A DNA stretch of 64,000 nt from positions 1-64,000 of the forward strand of contig DATJJY010000094.1 of the NCBI GenBank assembly GCA_035491895.1. Reading direction: 5' to 3'. Positions 8,292 through 18,011 of this stretch are shown here, piece after piece; the first letter of the stretch is position 1, and the number at the start of each line of letters is the position of its first letter. The stretch is from DASTHG01 sp035491895 (GTDB taxonomy: Bacteria; Gemmatimonadota; Gemmatimonadetes; Gemmatimonadales; GWC2-71-9). The position numbers and the translations under genes were made by a program. Below the pieces are notes generated by a model, which was not told the origin of the DNA, did no database searches, and saw only the letters and a program-made list of their open reading frames with translations.

Positions 8292-9562
8292 ACCCACGGG
8301 CTGATCCGCTCGCGCGACTGCGGCTCCAGCTCACCCTGTGGTACGGCGGCGTCTTCACGCTCATCCTCGTGCTCCTGGGCGGCGGCGTGTTCCTCGCGGT
8401 CCGGCGCCAGCTCTCGCGCCAGCTTGACGCGTCGCTGCGCAGCGCGACGGTGGCGCTGCAGCGCGCCGCCCGCATCCGCGAAGTCGAACGCGCGCAGGCG
8501 AAAGGCCGTGTGATGGACGCCGTAGGGGAGCTGCACATCCCCGACCGCATGCTGTTCCTGCTCGACTCCACGGGCAGGCCGCTGATCCCCGACAAGGCAC
8601 CGGCCTGGGTGCAGGAAGCGGCCCGCGACGCCGCGGTCAACGGGCAGTCGGACTTCGACCGCAGCGAGCCCGGTGACCGCGAGGTGCGGCTGCATGCGCA
8701 GCGGTTCACCGGCTCCAGCGGCGCCGTCTATATCGCGGCGGTCGCTACTGACCGCCTCGAGCTCGAGAGCCGTTACGCCTCGCTCATCGAAGTGTTCGGC
8801 GCGGCGGCGTTCGTCGCCATGCTGCTCGTGGCGGGCGGCGGCTACGTGCTGGTGCGGCAGTCGACGGCGCCGATCGAGCGGTCGATGGACCACATGCGCC
8901 GCTTCATGGCCGACGCCGCCCACGAGCTGCGTACGCCGGTCACGCTGCTTCGCACTCGCGCCGAGGTCGCACTCGGCGAGGATCGCGATGCGCACCGCGA
9001 CGCCGACACCCTGCGCGCCGTCGTCCGGGAGGTCGAGCGGATGGGCGCCATCGTCGGCGACCTCCTCACGCTGGCGCGAGCCGACTCGGGCGAACTGCCG
9101 GCCGCACGCAAGACCGTCTACCTCGACGACCTCGCCTCCGACGCCGTGGAATCGATTCGCTCGCTCGCCGCCCAGCACCAAGTGACGGTGGCCATCGGAT
9201 CGTTCGAGGAGGCGCCGATCACGGGAGATCCGGTATTGGTGCGCCGCCTGCTGCTCATCCTGCTCGACAACGCCATCAAATTCACGCCGCCGGGGGGCCA
9301 GGTGCGGCTCGACGTCACGCTCGCCGACGGGCGGCGCACCGTAGCGATCACCGACACCGGCACCGGGATCGCGGCGGAGGATCTGCCTCGCGTGTTCGAG
9401 CGGTTCTTCCGCTCGGACGGTGCGCGGCGTGACACGGATGGCGCGGGGCTCGGCCTCGCGATCGCGCGCTGGATCGCCGACCAGCATGGCGCCGGCCTCG
9501 ACGTCCACTCGACTGTCGGGACAGGGACGACGGTCACCGTCTCGTTTCCCGCAGGGGTGTAA
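8288..9562 (+). CDS. Sensor histidine kinase
   Basis: A 424-residue membrane kinase. The GTG at 8288 overlaps the regulator stop (GTGA). TM1 is at about 13-40, a periplasmic sensor region follows to about 165, and TM2 is VFGAAAFVAMLLVAGGGYVLV. Then come the H-box FMADAAHELRTPVTLL (phospho-His), N-box LLLILLDNAIKF, G1 VAITDTGTGI, F-box RVFERFF and G2 GAGLGLAIARW. It is the partner of the regulator before it. The signal is unknown; the linked RND pump suggests a metal or toxic compound. Confidence 0.93.
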   Translation: MNPRADPLARLRLQLTLWYGGVFTLILVLLGGGVFLAVRRQLSRQLDASLRSATVALQRAARIREVERAQAKGRVMDAVGELHIPDRMLFLLDSTGRPLIPDKAPAWVQEAARDAAVNGQSDFDRSEPGDREVRLHAQRFTGSSGAVYIAAVATDRLELESRYASLIEVFGAAAFVAMLLVAGGGYVLVRQSTAPIERSMDHMRRFMADAAHELRTPVTLLRTRAEVALGEDRDAHRDADTLRAVVREVERMGAIVGDLLTLARADSGELPAARKTVYLDDLASDAVESIRSLAAQHQVTVAIGSFEEAPITGDPVLVRRLLLILLDNAIKFTPPGGQVRLDVTLADGRRTVAITDTGTGIAAEDLPRVFERFFRSDGARRDTDGAGLGLAIARWIADQHGAGLDVHSTVGTGTTVTVSFPAGV

Positions 9563-9601
9563 GCTCCGTGTCAGCACGGACTTGGTAAGTTGCGCCCCCC
9601 T

Positions 9602-10792
9602 ATGCGCCTGATTCACGCGCTGGCGGGATTCACCCTGGTCTCTGGGTCCCTCGCCGGCCAGCAACCCATCTCCCGGGCCGATGCCCGAGACGCCGCGCTG
9701 CTGCGCGGCGCCCGCAGCGCGCTCGCACGCGCCGACACGCAGGCCGCCGCGGGGTTGCTGCATGGCGCCCGGCTCTACCCGAACCCCTCACTCGGCGCCA
9801 CGTATACCAAGGACACGCCGCATTACCACGTGATCGCCGACGTGCCGCTCGATCTACCCTGGCTGCGGTCGGCCCGCGTCGGCGCGGCGTCGGCAGCCTC
9901 GGACGCCGCGCGGTTTCGCTTCAGCTTCGAGCGCGCCGCGATCCGCTTCGACGTCGATACCACCTACACCCACGCGCTCGCGGCTCAGGCGCACGCCCAA
10001 TTGTCGCGCCGCACGGCGCAGGCCGCCGACACGCTGCTCGCCATGGCGCGCCTGCGCCGCTCGGTGGGGGACGTGAGCGAGCTCGACGTGCGGCTCGCCG
10101 AGGTCAACGCGGGACAGATGGCCAACGCTGCCGCCGACGATTCGCTCGCCAGCATCGCGACCCTGCTGGCCGTACAGCTGGCAATGGGCCTCGCCGCCGA
10201 TTCGCAGGCGATCGTGCTCGCCGATACGCTGGTACCGCCGCCCGACAGCGCGCTGCCCGGCGTCGCGGGCGAGCCGCTGCGTGTGGCGGCGGCCGTCGCA
10301 GAGCTGCGCGCGGAGGAGCGCACCCTCTCGCTCGCGCACCGCAACGCGTTTCCCACGCCGAGCTTTCAGGTGGGGGTCGAGTTCGGCGATCCGACGCAGT
10401 CGGGCTCCTTGCCGACGTTCGGGCTCGCGCTTCCGATCCCCCTGTTCCACCGCAATGGCGGTGAAGTGGCACAGGCGCGCGCGGCGCGCGAGCGTGCCCG
10501 GGCGGAGCTCGACCTGGCCATCCGAGCGCAGAACGCAGAGTTGCAGAGCGCCCAGCGCGTGCTCGCCGTCGCGCGCACCCGTCTCACGCGCGACCGGACG
10601 TTGCTTGCCGGCACCGACCAGGTGGCAGCGATGTCGCTGCAGGCGTATCGCGAGGGAGCGGTGCCGCTCGCCAATGTGCTCGAAGCGCAACGCCTGGCGC
10701 GCGAAGCGCTGGGCCGGTACGTCGACGACATCGCGGCGGCCAACGACGCCGCCGATCTGCTGCGGCTCGTCACGGCGGTGAGCGCGCAATGA
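9602..10792 (+). CDS. TolC/CzcC-type outer-membrane efflux protein
   Basis: A 396-residue secreted protein with a signal peptide (MRLIHALAGFTLVSGSLAG) and two long helical coiled-coil repeats rich in Ala, Arg and Glu, as in the outer-membrane efflux family. It would form the outer-membrane duct of the RND pump encoded by the next two genes. Its TGA overlaps the ATG of the fusion-protein gene (ATGA). The ATG at 9602 was preferred to an in-frame TTG at 9590 because the signal peptide starts there. Confidence 0.88.
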   Translation: MRLIHALAGFTLVSGSLAGQQPISRADARDAALLRGARSALARADTQAAAGLLHGARLYPNPSLGATYTKDTPHYHVIADVPLDLPWLRSARVGAASAASDAARFRFSFERAAIRFDVDTTYTHALAAQAHAQLSRRTAQAADTLLAMARLRRSVGDVSELDVRLAEVNAGQMANAAADDSLASIATLLAVQLAMGLAADSQAIVLADTLVPPPDSALPGVAGEPLRVAAAVAELRAEERTLSLAHRNAFPTPSFQVGVEFGDPTQSGSLPTFGLALPIPLFHRNGGEVAQARAARERARAELDLAIRAQNAELQSAQRVLAVARTRLTRDRTLLAGTDQVAAMSLQAYREGAVPLANVLEAQRLAREALGRYVDDIAAANDAADLLRLVTAVSAQ

Positions 10793-11844
10793 TCCGCTGG
10801 CTGTGCGTGCCAGTGTTCGCCGTCGTGGCCGCGGCCTGCTCCCGCCACGCCGAAGGCGGTGATGCGGCCCCCCCGGCGGTGGTCGACGCCGAGACCGCCG
10901 TCGCGACGACCCAGCCCTTCCCGCAGCTGGTCCAGGCGATCGGCGTCATCGCGCCGCATCCCGGGCGGTTCGCCGAACTGGCGGCCCCCGCGCCCACCCG
11001 GATCTCCCGCATCTTCGTGGCCGTGGGGCAGCGGGTGCGCGCCGGCGATGCGCTCGTCGAGTTCGAGCGCGCGCCGTTCGACGCCGCCGCCCGGAGTGCC
11101 GCCGCCGCGTTGACGAGCGCGCAGCGCGCGTACGATCGGGCGGTGCGACTCGTCGAGGCCGGGATCCTGGCGCAGAAGGACTCGGAGCAGGCGGCGGCTG
11201 ATCTGGCGCAGGCGCAGGTCGCGGCGGTGACGGCGCAGCGCGCCCAGCAGCTGGCGACGCTGCGTGCCCCCCTGGACGGCGTCGTCACCCGCATGTCCGC
11301 GATACTCGGCGCGTCGGTCGATCCTACGGCACCGCTCGTCGAAGTCGCGGATCCGAGCGCGCTCGACGTCGTCTTCAACGTGTCCCCGGCCGCGGCGGCG
11401 AGCCTGAAGACGGGCGACACGGTGACCGTCACGGCGAGCGCCGGCGCGGCGGGGGCCGGCGCCGAGGCGCTCGGAGCGGGTGTCGTGACGGCGGTCGGCG
11501 CGGCGGTCGATTCCGCGACGCGGGCGGTCCCCGTCCGGGCAAGGATCGCGCACCCGACGCGGACCCTGCGCATCGGCGAATCGGTCTTCGGCCGGATGGT
11601 GACCGCCGTGCATCCGCTGGCGGTCGTCGTCCCGGTCGATGCGCTCGTCCCCGAGGGTGAGGGTTACCGCGTGTTCGTCGTCGACTCCGCCGGTACCGCA
11701 CACGCGCGCCCGGTGACGATCGGCGGGCGAACGGAGGCGGTCGTGGAGGTCGCGTCGGGGCTCGCGGCCGGGGAGACCGTCGTGACGCACGGCGCCTACG
11801 GCACGTCCGACGGCGCGAAGATCCGGAAAGGGGCGCCGCGCTGA
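10789..11844 (+). CDS. RND efflux periplasmic adaptor, lipoprotein
   Basis: A 351-residue HlyD/CusB-type adaptor. The N-terminus MIRWLCVPVFAVVAAACSRH carries a lipobox (VAAAC), so it is probably lipid-anchored to the inner membrane. It has the split barrel-sandwich (biotinyl-like) segments around a short coiled-coil hairpin (about 85-150), with the typical TLRAPLDGVVT motif, and a C-terminal GLAAGETVVTHG segment. It links the pump to the TolC-like channel. Its stop overlaps a CTG that is the likely start of the pump gene. Confidence 0.88.
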   Translation: MIRWLCVPVFAVVAAACSRHAEGGDAAPPAVVDAETAVATTQPFPQLVQAIGVIAPHPGRFAELAAPAPTRISRIFVAVGQRVRAGDALVEFERAPFDAAARSAAAALTSAQRAYDRAVRLVEAGILAQKDSEQAAADLAQAQVAAVTAQRAQQLATLRAPLDGVVTRMSAILGASVDPTAPLVEVADPSALDVVFNVSPAAAASLKTGDTVTVTASAGAAGAGAEALGAGVVTAVGAAVDSATRAVPVRARIAHPTRTLRIGESVFGRMVTAVHPLAVVVPVDALVPEGEGYRVFVVDSAGTAHARPVTIGGRTEAVVEVASGLAAGETVVTHGAYGTSDGAKIRKGAPR

Positions 11845-14800
11845 GGCTCTTCGATTTCCTCTCGCGCCAGCGCCGGTTCGTCTATCTCGTCGTGTCGCTG
11901 CTCAGCGCAGCCGGTGTGTGGGTGGCGCTCCGCCTCCCGTCGGCCATCTATCCCGAGCTGAACTTCGCCCGCATCACGGTGATCGCCGAGGGATCGACCC
12001 TGGGCGCTCGCCAGGTCGTCTTCAGCATCGTCCGTCCTCTGGAAGAAGCGGTCAGCAGCGTCCCCGGGGTGACGCGCGTCCACTCGCACGCGATCCGCGG
12101 CGCGGCGGAAATCAACGTCACCTTCACGCCACGTACGAACATGAGCGACGCGCTGCAGCTGGTGCGCGGGCGGGTGGCGCAGGTCCAGAGCCAGCTCCCC
12201 GCGGGGGTCGACCTCGAGGTCGAGCGTCTGGCCCCTGTGCTCTTCCCGATCGTTTCGTACAACCTGGAAGGCGGCGATCCGGCCACGCTGTACGACTTCG
12301 CCCGCTACGAGATCCGTCCGCTGTTTTCCAGGGTGCCGGGGGTCGGTCGGGTCGAGGTGCAAGGATCGGACGTGCGCGAGATCGAGGTGATCGCCGATCC
12401 CGCCCGGCTCGCATCGCAGGGGCTGACCTATAATCAGCTGGCGGACGCGATCGCCCACGCGACGACGGTGCAGGCCGTCGGGCGCCTCGCCCAGGATTAT
12501 CGCCAGTACCTGATCGTCACCGACCAGGAGGCGAAGAGCGCCGAGGACGTCGGAGCGGTGGTCGTGGGCAAGGGGCTGCGCGTGCGCGACGTCGCGACCG
12601 TGCAGCCCGGCACCGAGGATCGCACGCGCATGACGGTGGGCGACGGGCGGCCCGCCGTGTTCATCAACGTCGCCCGGCAGCTCGGCGGCAACACCGTCGC
12701 CATCGCCGACAGCGTGGGGCGGATCGCCGCCTCCCTCGCGGCGACGCTGCCGCCCGGCGTGCACATGAAACCCGTGTACGACCAGGCGGTGCTGGTGCGC
12801 GACGCCGTGCGGGCGGTACGCGACGCCATGCTCGTGGGCGCCGTCCTGGCGATCCTGGTGCTGCTGTTCTTCCTGCGCCACCTGCGCATCACCCTGATCA
12901 GCGCGACGTCGATTCCCCTCACCCTCATCATCACCGTTTTCGTGATGGGGATGCTCGGCGCGTCGTTCAATCTGATGACGCTCGGCGCGATGGCGATCGC
13001 GATCGGACTCGTCATCGACGATGCCGTCGTCGTCACGGAGAACATCGCGCGACACGTGGCGCTGTCCCCCGGCCAGCCCGGGTCGGTGGCGGTGCGCGAG
13101 GCGGTGCAGGAGCTGATCTGGCCCGTCATCACGTCGACGATCACCACCGTCGTTGTGTTCCTCCCGCTGGGGCTGTTGCAGGGAGTCGTGGGGCAGTTCT
13201 TCGCTGCGCTCGCGACGACGCTCACCGTCGCGGTGCTCGTCTCCCTCGTATTGGCGTTGAGCGTGATCCCGCTGCTCGCCGAGCGGTTCGTGACAGCGCA
13301 CGAAGTCGCCGCGGTGACGGGAACCGGGCTCCTCGGTCGGCTGGAGCGGTTCATCGACGGGCTGACCCCGCGCTACGAGGAGGCATTGGCGGAGGTGTTG
13401 CACCGCCCGCGACGCGTCGCCGTGGCGGCGGTCGCCCTGGTGCTGGCGGGGGTCGCCTGCTGGCAGCTCGTGGGGACGGGGTTTCTGCCGGAGATGGACG
13501 AAGGGACGTTCGTGCTCGACTACTTCACCCCCGGCGGCACGGCACTCGACGAGACGAACCGGCAGCTCGGTATCGCCGAGCACATTCTGGCCGGGACGCC
13601 GGAGGTATGGGGCACGTCGCGGCGCACCGGGGCCGAGCTGGGGTTCTTCGCCACTGCGCAGAACAGCGGGGATATTCTGGTCCGACTCGTGCCGCAGGGC
13701 GCGCGCGACCGGGACATCTTTGCAGTGATCGACGACGTGCGCGATAGAATTCAGACGGCGGCGCCGCGGCTGCACATCGAGTTCGTGCAGATCCTGTCCG
13801 ACGTGATCAACGATCTCGCGGGCGCCGCCCGCCCGGTCGAGGTGAAGCTGTTCGGCGAGCAGCTCGACACCCTCGAGGCGTACGCCCGCACCATCGGGCC
13901 GGACCTGGAGAAGATCGCCGGGATCGAAGACCTGTACGACGGCGTGAGCGAGCCGGCCGCCGAGCTCCTGATGCGGGTGAATCAGGTGGAGGTGGACCGG
14001 CTCGGCCTGACGCCGACGGACGTGGGAGACGCCGTCAGCGCCGCCTTACTGGGGGTTCCCGCCGGGGAAGTCCGCGTGGGGGATCGCCCCATCCAAGTGC
14101 GGGTGCGGGCGCCGGACTCGGTGCGCTACGACCCGCTGCGCCTCGCGGCATTGCCGCTGTTGTCTGGCGACGCGCGGCAGGCGACGCCGTTGGGCAGTCT
14201 CGCGACGTTCGAGCGGACGGAATCACGCCTCGGGCTCGATCGCGAGGACCAGCAGCAGATGATCACGCTCACCGCAGACGTCAGCGGCCGCTCGCTCGGC
14301 GGCGTGATGGGCGACGTGCGACGCGTGCTGGCGGCGCACCGGCCGCCCACCGGCGTACGCATCGTGCTGGGCGGTCAGTACGCGAGCCAGCAGGACGCGT
14401 TCGCGGCCCTCCTGCTCGTGCTCGGGCTCGCGGTGGTGAGCGTCTGCGCCGTCATGGTGATCCAGTTCGAGTCGTTCGTGGAGCCGGCGGTCGTGCTGCT
14501 CGTCGCGCCGGTGTCGTTCGTGGGTGCGTTGGCGCTGCTGCTCGTCACGGGAACGCCGCTCAACGTGTCGTCGTTCATGGGGCTGATCCTGCTCGTCGGG
14601 CTGATCGTCAAAAACGGCATCATCCTGCTCGATTTCACCCGGTTGCGCATGCGCGGCGGAGGCCTGCCGCTCGAGGCGGCGATCCGCGAGGCCGCCCGGG
14701 TGCGGTTGCGTCCCATTCTGATGACCACGCTGTGCACCCTGTTCGGGCTGCTCCCCCTGGCGCTCGGGCTCGGGGCGGGGAGCGAGCTGCAGCGGCCGCT

Positions 14801-14915
14801 GGCGCTCGCCGTGATCGGCGGGCTCACGCTCTCGACGCCGATCACGCTGCTCGCGGTGCCGAGCCTGCTCGTCGCGATTCGAGGAAAGGATTACCGGGTT
14901 CCCCAGTCGTTCTAG
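11841..14915 (+). CDS. RND-family efflux pump, inner-membrane permease
   Basis: About 1024 residues, the usual length for RND pumps, with the duplicated arrangement of 12 TM helices and two large periplasmic loops. The TM4 motif is GLVIDDAVVVTENIARH, with the paired Asp expected for proton relay. Helix-rich blocks include GASFNLMTLGAMAIAIGL and SSFMGLILLVGLIVKNGIIL. The conventional GTG at 11892 would delete half of TM1. The frame upstream reads LRLFDFLSRQRRFVYLVV, starting at CTG 11841, which overlaps the adaptor stop (CTGA), so I place the start there. The double-Asp TM4 is more like drug/amphiphile pumps than the single-Asp CusA/CzcA type, so the substrate is uncertain. Confidence 0.88.
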   Translation: MRLFDFLSRQRRFVYLVVSLLSAAGVWVALRLPSAIYPELNFARITVIAEGSTLGARQVVFSIVRPLEEAVSSVPGVTRVHSHAIRGAAEINVTFTPRTNMSDALQLVRGRVAQVQSQLPAGVDLEVERLAPVLFPIVSYNLEGGDPATLYDFARYEIRPLFSRVPGVGRVEVQGSDVREIEVIADPARLASQGLTYNQLADAIAHATTVQAVGRLAQDYRQYLIVTDQEAKSAEDVGAVVVGKGLRVRDVATVQPGTEDRTRMTVGDGRPAVFINVARQLGGNTVAIADSVGRIAASLAATLPPGVHMKPVYDQAVLVRDAVRAVRDAMLVGAVLAILVLLFFLRHLRITLISATSIPLTLIITVFVMGMLGASFNLMTLGAMAIAIGLVIDDAVVVTENIARHVALSPGQPGSVAVREAVQELIWPVITSTITTVVVFLPLGLLQGVVGQFFAALATTLTVAVLVSLVLALSVIPLLAERFVTAHEVAAVTGTGLLGRLERFIDGLTPRYEEALAEVLHRPRRVAVAAVALVLAGVACWQLVGTGFLPEMDEGTFVLDYFTPGGTALDETNRQLGIAEHILAGTPEVWGTSRRTGAELGFFATAQNSGDILVRLVPQGARDRDIFAVIDDVRDRIQTAAPRLHIEFVQILSDVINDLAGAARPVEVKLFGEQLDTLEAYARTIGPDLEKIAGIEDLYDGVSEPAAELLMRVNQVEVDRLGLTPTDVGDAVSAALLGVPAGEVRVGDRPIQVRVRAPDSVRYDPLRLAALPLLSGDARQATPLGSLATFERTESRLGLDREDQQQMITLTADVSGRSLGGVMGDVRRVLAAHRPPTGVRIVLGGQYASQQDAFAALLLVLGLAVVSVCAVMVIQFESFVEPAVVLLVAPVSFVGALALLLVTGTPLNVSSFMGLILLVGLIVKNGIILLDFTRLRMRGGGLPLEAAIREAARVRLRPILMTTLCTLFGLLPLALGLGAGSELQRPLALAVIGGLTLSTPITLLAVPSLLVAIRGKDYRVPQSF

Positions 14916-15186
14916 TCCTTCGCAACCCGGGATCTGGTGATCCCGCTCACCTGATCCGTGCCCTGAGAATCCATCACGAAACACCGGACCCTTTTTTCGG
15001 GTCGCGGGTTGTAGGAATTGTTCGCCGACCCGACGTCGTTCGCGTTCGATTCACTCATCAGGGTCTGCTGAACCCGGTGCTCGCCTGGTCCCGCGCCGGA
15101 CGCTCGTTTGACAGCGCGCTCGTGCCCGCCACCCCGACCAATGTCGGGGCCGATGGTGCGGCCATCATTTGAGGGGGATTTGGACC

Positions 15187-15561
15187 ATGAATCACGTCGC
15201 CGCCGTCCTTTCCGCGCTGGTGCTGGGAGCGGGAGTCGCCGCCGCCCAGAACCCGACGCCGATGGACAGCACGAAGAAGGTCACGGAGAGCACCACCGCG
15301 CCGGCGCAGACGCCGGCGTATCGTCGGACTGTTCCGGACTCGCTCGCCGCGCAGGCGAAGATCACCGAGGATTCCGCGCGGGCGCTGGCGATGTCCAAAG
15401 TGCCGAACGGCACCATCCAGACCCTCATTCTGGAGCGGCGTCGTGGCAAGCTGACCTGGTCGTTCGCCATCCGTGATCCGGCCAAGTCGGGCAATACCCA
15501 GGTGTTCGTCGACGCGTTGGATGGCAGCGTCACGAGCGGCAATCAGAAGTCATCCTCGTAG
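15187..15561 (+). CDS. Secreted PepSY-domain protein
   Basis: A 124-residue protein with a signal peptide (about 20 residues, ending VAAAQ), a Thr/Pro-rich linker, then a PepSY-like fold (ITEDSARALAMSKVPNGTIQ ... LTWSFAIRD ... VFVDALDGSV). PepSY domains are small periplasmic modules, often inhibitory or ligand-binding. GAGGGGG at 15171 lies about 10 nt before the ATG. The 271 bp before it hold only a 7-bp hairpin (14928-14945) after the pump gene. Confidence 0.75.
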   Translation: MNHVAAVLSALVLGAGVAAAQNPTPMDSTKKVTESTTAPAQTPAYRRTVPDSLAAQAKITEDSARALAMSKVPNGTIQTLILERRRGKLTWSFAIRDPAKSGNTQVFVDALDGSVTSGNQKSSS

Positions 15562-15639
15562 TTTTTTTCTGCAGTGGTATTCCCTCCCGTGGCGGTCGGG
15601 CGATGCAAGTCGTCCGGCCGCCCGCGACGCTTTGGGAGG

Positions 15640-16149
15640 CTAGTGGCGGGGTCGGGTGGCCAGCGATTCCCGCACGGCCGGCGGCAGGTCCGTGATGCGC
15701 GTGATGAACGTCGCGATCGGCCACAGCACCGAGTCCGCATCCCAGGTGCCGTTGGCGAACATGCCAGTGCGCCGGATCCCGTGTTTCGCCACCCAGAAGA
15801 CCTGCGCGGCGCTGTACTGGGTGCCGACCGCCGGGAGCTCTGGGGCCGGGGGATACAATCCGGTCGAGTCGCCGCGTTGTTTGCCCGGTGTGCCGTGACA
15901 TCCGGCGCACTGGTTCAAGTAGGCGCGTCCCCCGGCGATGAGGTTCGCGTCGGTCGGCGGGACGGGATCCGGGACGTTGGGCGCGTGGCGGCGGACGGCC
16001 GCGTGGACGGCGGCGCGCATCAGCGCGGTTTCGAATCCCGATGCCGGGGCGTCGCCGCGGACTTCCGCGAAGCCGAGCAGCAGGTAGGCAACAGTCCCGA
16101 TGATGGTGAGCAGGAGAGCGGTGAGGCCGCCCAGGAGGAAGAGTTTCAT
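15640..16149 (-). CDS. Membrane-anchored c-type cytochrome
   Basis: A 169-residue protein with an uncleaved-looking N-terminal helix (residues 4-26) and one haem-binding motif C81-A-G-C84-H85. A likely axial Met is M130 in RRTGM. This is a mono-haem class-I cytochrome facing the periplasm, suited to electron transfer between respiratory partners. No oxidase or dehydrogenase gene is adjacent, so the partner is unknown. It is convergent with the PepSY gene. Confidence 0.85.
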   Translation of the reverse strand: MKLFLLGGLTALLLTIIGTVAYLLLGFAEVRGDAPASGFETALMRAAVHAAVRRHAPNVPDPVPPTDANLIAGGRAYLNQCAGCHGTPGKQRGDSTGLYPPAPELPAVGTQYSAAQVFWVAKHGIRRTGMFANGTWDADSVLWPIATFITRITDLPPAVRESLATRPRH

Positions 16150-16259
16150 GTCAAAGGCTAGGCCCGAACGCCGGAGGTGGTGGTCAGCGTTGTGCCAGCG
16201 TCCGGTGCGGATTCGGCCTCTTGCATAACTGTTTGCGCGTGATGATGTTTCCGCCCCGC

Positions 16260-16332
<73 letters not shown>

Positions 16333-16395
16333 TGCTTCGACGTCCACGCCGTCCCCGCTCACCCGGCCATCACGGATCCGCCGGCTTCCGAAACT

Positions 16396-17886
16396 TCAGT
16401 ACTTCAGCTGTTGGTCGAGGGCTGCATAGCGGGGGTCGGCCCGAAGCTGGGCCAGCTCATCATCCGCCCGCACGACGGTGAGCCAGATCGTGCGCTCCTC
16501 AAACGCTCGCTGCAACCACTCCATACCGCGGTCGATGTCCCCGAAGGCGACGTACGCCCGGGCAATGGCCAACGGGTTGAAGTAGCCCGATGTGCGCGCG
16601 GCCAGCATGGAGTCCAGGGTCGCTCGAGCCGCGAGCGTATCTCCACGCGCCAGGAGGGCGCGCACGTACGTTCCCGCCGCTTGCCCGCCGTAGCTGCGCC
16701 AGTTGAGCAGCAGTGCCGCGCCACGAAGGTCGCCGCGCGCTGCCAAGAGCCGGCCCGCGAGCAGGTCCGCGTTGGGGGACGGCGCTACCCGTCTATACCG
16801 TGGAAGAAACGCCGCCGCGCTGTCGAGTCGGTGGCTGAAGAGCAGCATGTCGACATAGAGGTAGCCATTGTCGGCGGACAGCGAATCGAGCTCCCACGCT
16901 CGGCGCCTTTCAGACAGCGCCTCATCCAACCGTCCCGCTCCCCACAAGGCATCACCCAGTCTCCCGTGCGCTTCCGCACGGCGGGGATCGAGTGTGACCG
17001 CCCGCCGGGCGAGTCGCTCGGCTTCCCGTCCATCGAAATCCAATGCGAGAGCCGCCGAGGAAAGCATGGCGTACGGCAGCGCCAGCAAAGAATCTCGTGC
17101 GATCGCTTGCCGCGCGGCCGCCGCCGCCCGAGCATATCCTTCTCGCCCCGCGATGTAGCCGTCGGCAAGGTCCACCCACGCCTGGGCCTGACCGGCGTAG
17201 GCAGCGGCGAATCCGGAGTCCTGTGCGATGGCCCGCGCAAAGTGGGTCAGAGCGCTCCGAATGGAAGGCTCGTCGAAAGCGTTCCTGCGCGCCTCTACCC
17301 CGCGCAGGTATTCCTCGTATGCGATCGGGTCGGCCGTAAGCGGCCGCGTCAAACGCGTCCGCTCCTCCGGGAGCAGGTGCCCGGCGATGGCCGTTGCCAC
17401 AGCGCCGGCGATGTCGGACTCGACCGTCAGCAGGTTGCTGCCGTTGCGGTCGAACACATCACCCCACACTTGGGCCCGGTTGGCCGCCCGCACGAGCTCG
17501 GCGCGCAACCGCACCTGGTCGCCCGCGCGTTGCACGCTGCCCGTGAGGAGGTAGGCCGCAGCAAGCGAGCGGCCGAGCGCCGGTGGATCCGGCAAGGCGT
17601 GCCCACGGTACGGCTGCACTTCGAAGCGGGACTTCACTTCGAGCCGCTGCACCTGCCCGAGCCGGATGATGATTTCCTCCGTCAAGCCGTCGGCGAGATA
17701 GGCGTCGGCCGTGTCGCGGGACAGATTGTCGAAATAGAGGACCGCGACACTGTTCGGGGCCGGCCGCAGGCGGGTGCCCTGCGGGCGGCAGGGCGGCGGG
17801 GAGCCGTCGGGACACTGGGCAGTCAAAGGAACGGTCGGGAGAACAGCAACGAACGAAAGGGCGAGGAGACGAGGCAGCAGCGGCAT
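16396..17886 (-). CDS. Secreted TolB-like domain + TPR protein (paralogue of 4016-5575)
   Basis: A 496-residue protein with a signal peptide (about 23 residues, ending LTAQC), then the TolB/FlgO-like domain opening VAVLYFDNLSRDTADAYLADG (about 47-67) and TPR-like repeats from about 200 to the end. The N-terminal 150 residues align by eye with the protein at 4016-5575, so the two are paralogues that have diverged in their repeat regions. Probably a periplasmic scaffold; no enzyme domain is seen. It is divergent from the glycosidase gene, with 125 bp between the two starts. Confidence 0.75.
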   Translation of the reverse strand: MPLLPRLLALSFVAVLPTVPLTAQCPDGSPPPCRPQGTRLRPAPNSVAVLYFDNLSRDTADAYLADGLTEEIIIRLGQVQRLEVKSRFEVQPYRGHALPDPPALGRSLAAAYLLTGSVQRAGDQVRLRAELVRAANRAQVWGDVFDRNGSNLLTVESDIAGAVATAIAGHLLPEERTRLTRPLTADPIAYEEYLRGVEARRNAFDEPSIRSALTHFARAIAQDSGFAAAYAGQAQAWVDLADGYIAGREGYARAAAAARQAIARDSLLALPYAMLSSAALALDFDGREAERLARRAVTLDPRRAEAHGRLGDALWGAGRLDEALSERRRAWELDSLSADNGYLYVDMLLFSHRLDSAAAFLPRYRRVAPSPNADLLAGRLLAARGDLRGAALLLNWRSYGGQAAGTYVRALLARGDTLAARATLDSMLAARTSGYFNPLAIARAYVAFGDIDRGMEWLQRAFEERTIWLTVVRADDELAQLRADPRYAALDQQLKY

Positions 17887-18011
17887 GAGTACAACAGTGC
17901 CACGCGGCCACCGCCTACGCCAGCATCGCTCGGTCCGTGTCGTGACCGGTCATGTGCTATTTTCCGCCCGCGACACGCATGACAGCACTTCTCGCCAGAG
18001 CGAGGTGTTCG

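Noticed and set aside
11796..13775. Long minus-strand open frame (about 659 codons) over the RND pump gene
   Set aside because: Same cause: the opposite frame encodes a clear RND pump, and the antisense product is rich in His/Asp/Arg without recognisable structure.
16150..16259. Promoter or gene in the 110 bp before tRNA-Lys
   Set aside because: Nothing beyond general base composition was seen; no convincing -35/-10 pair.
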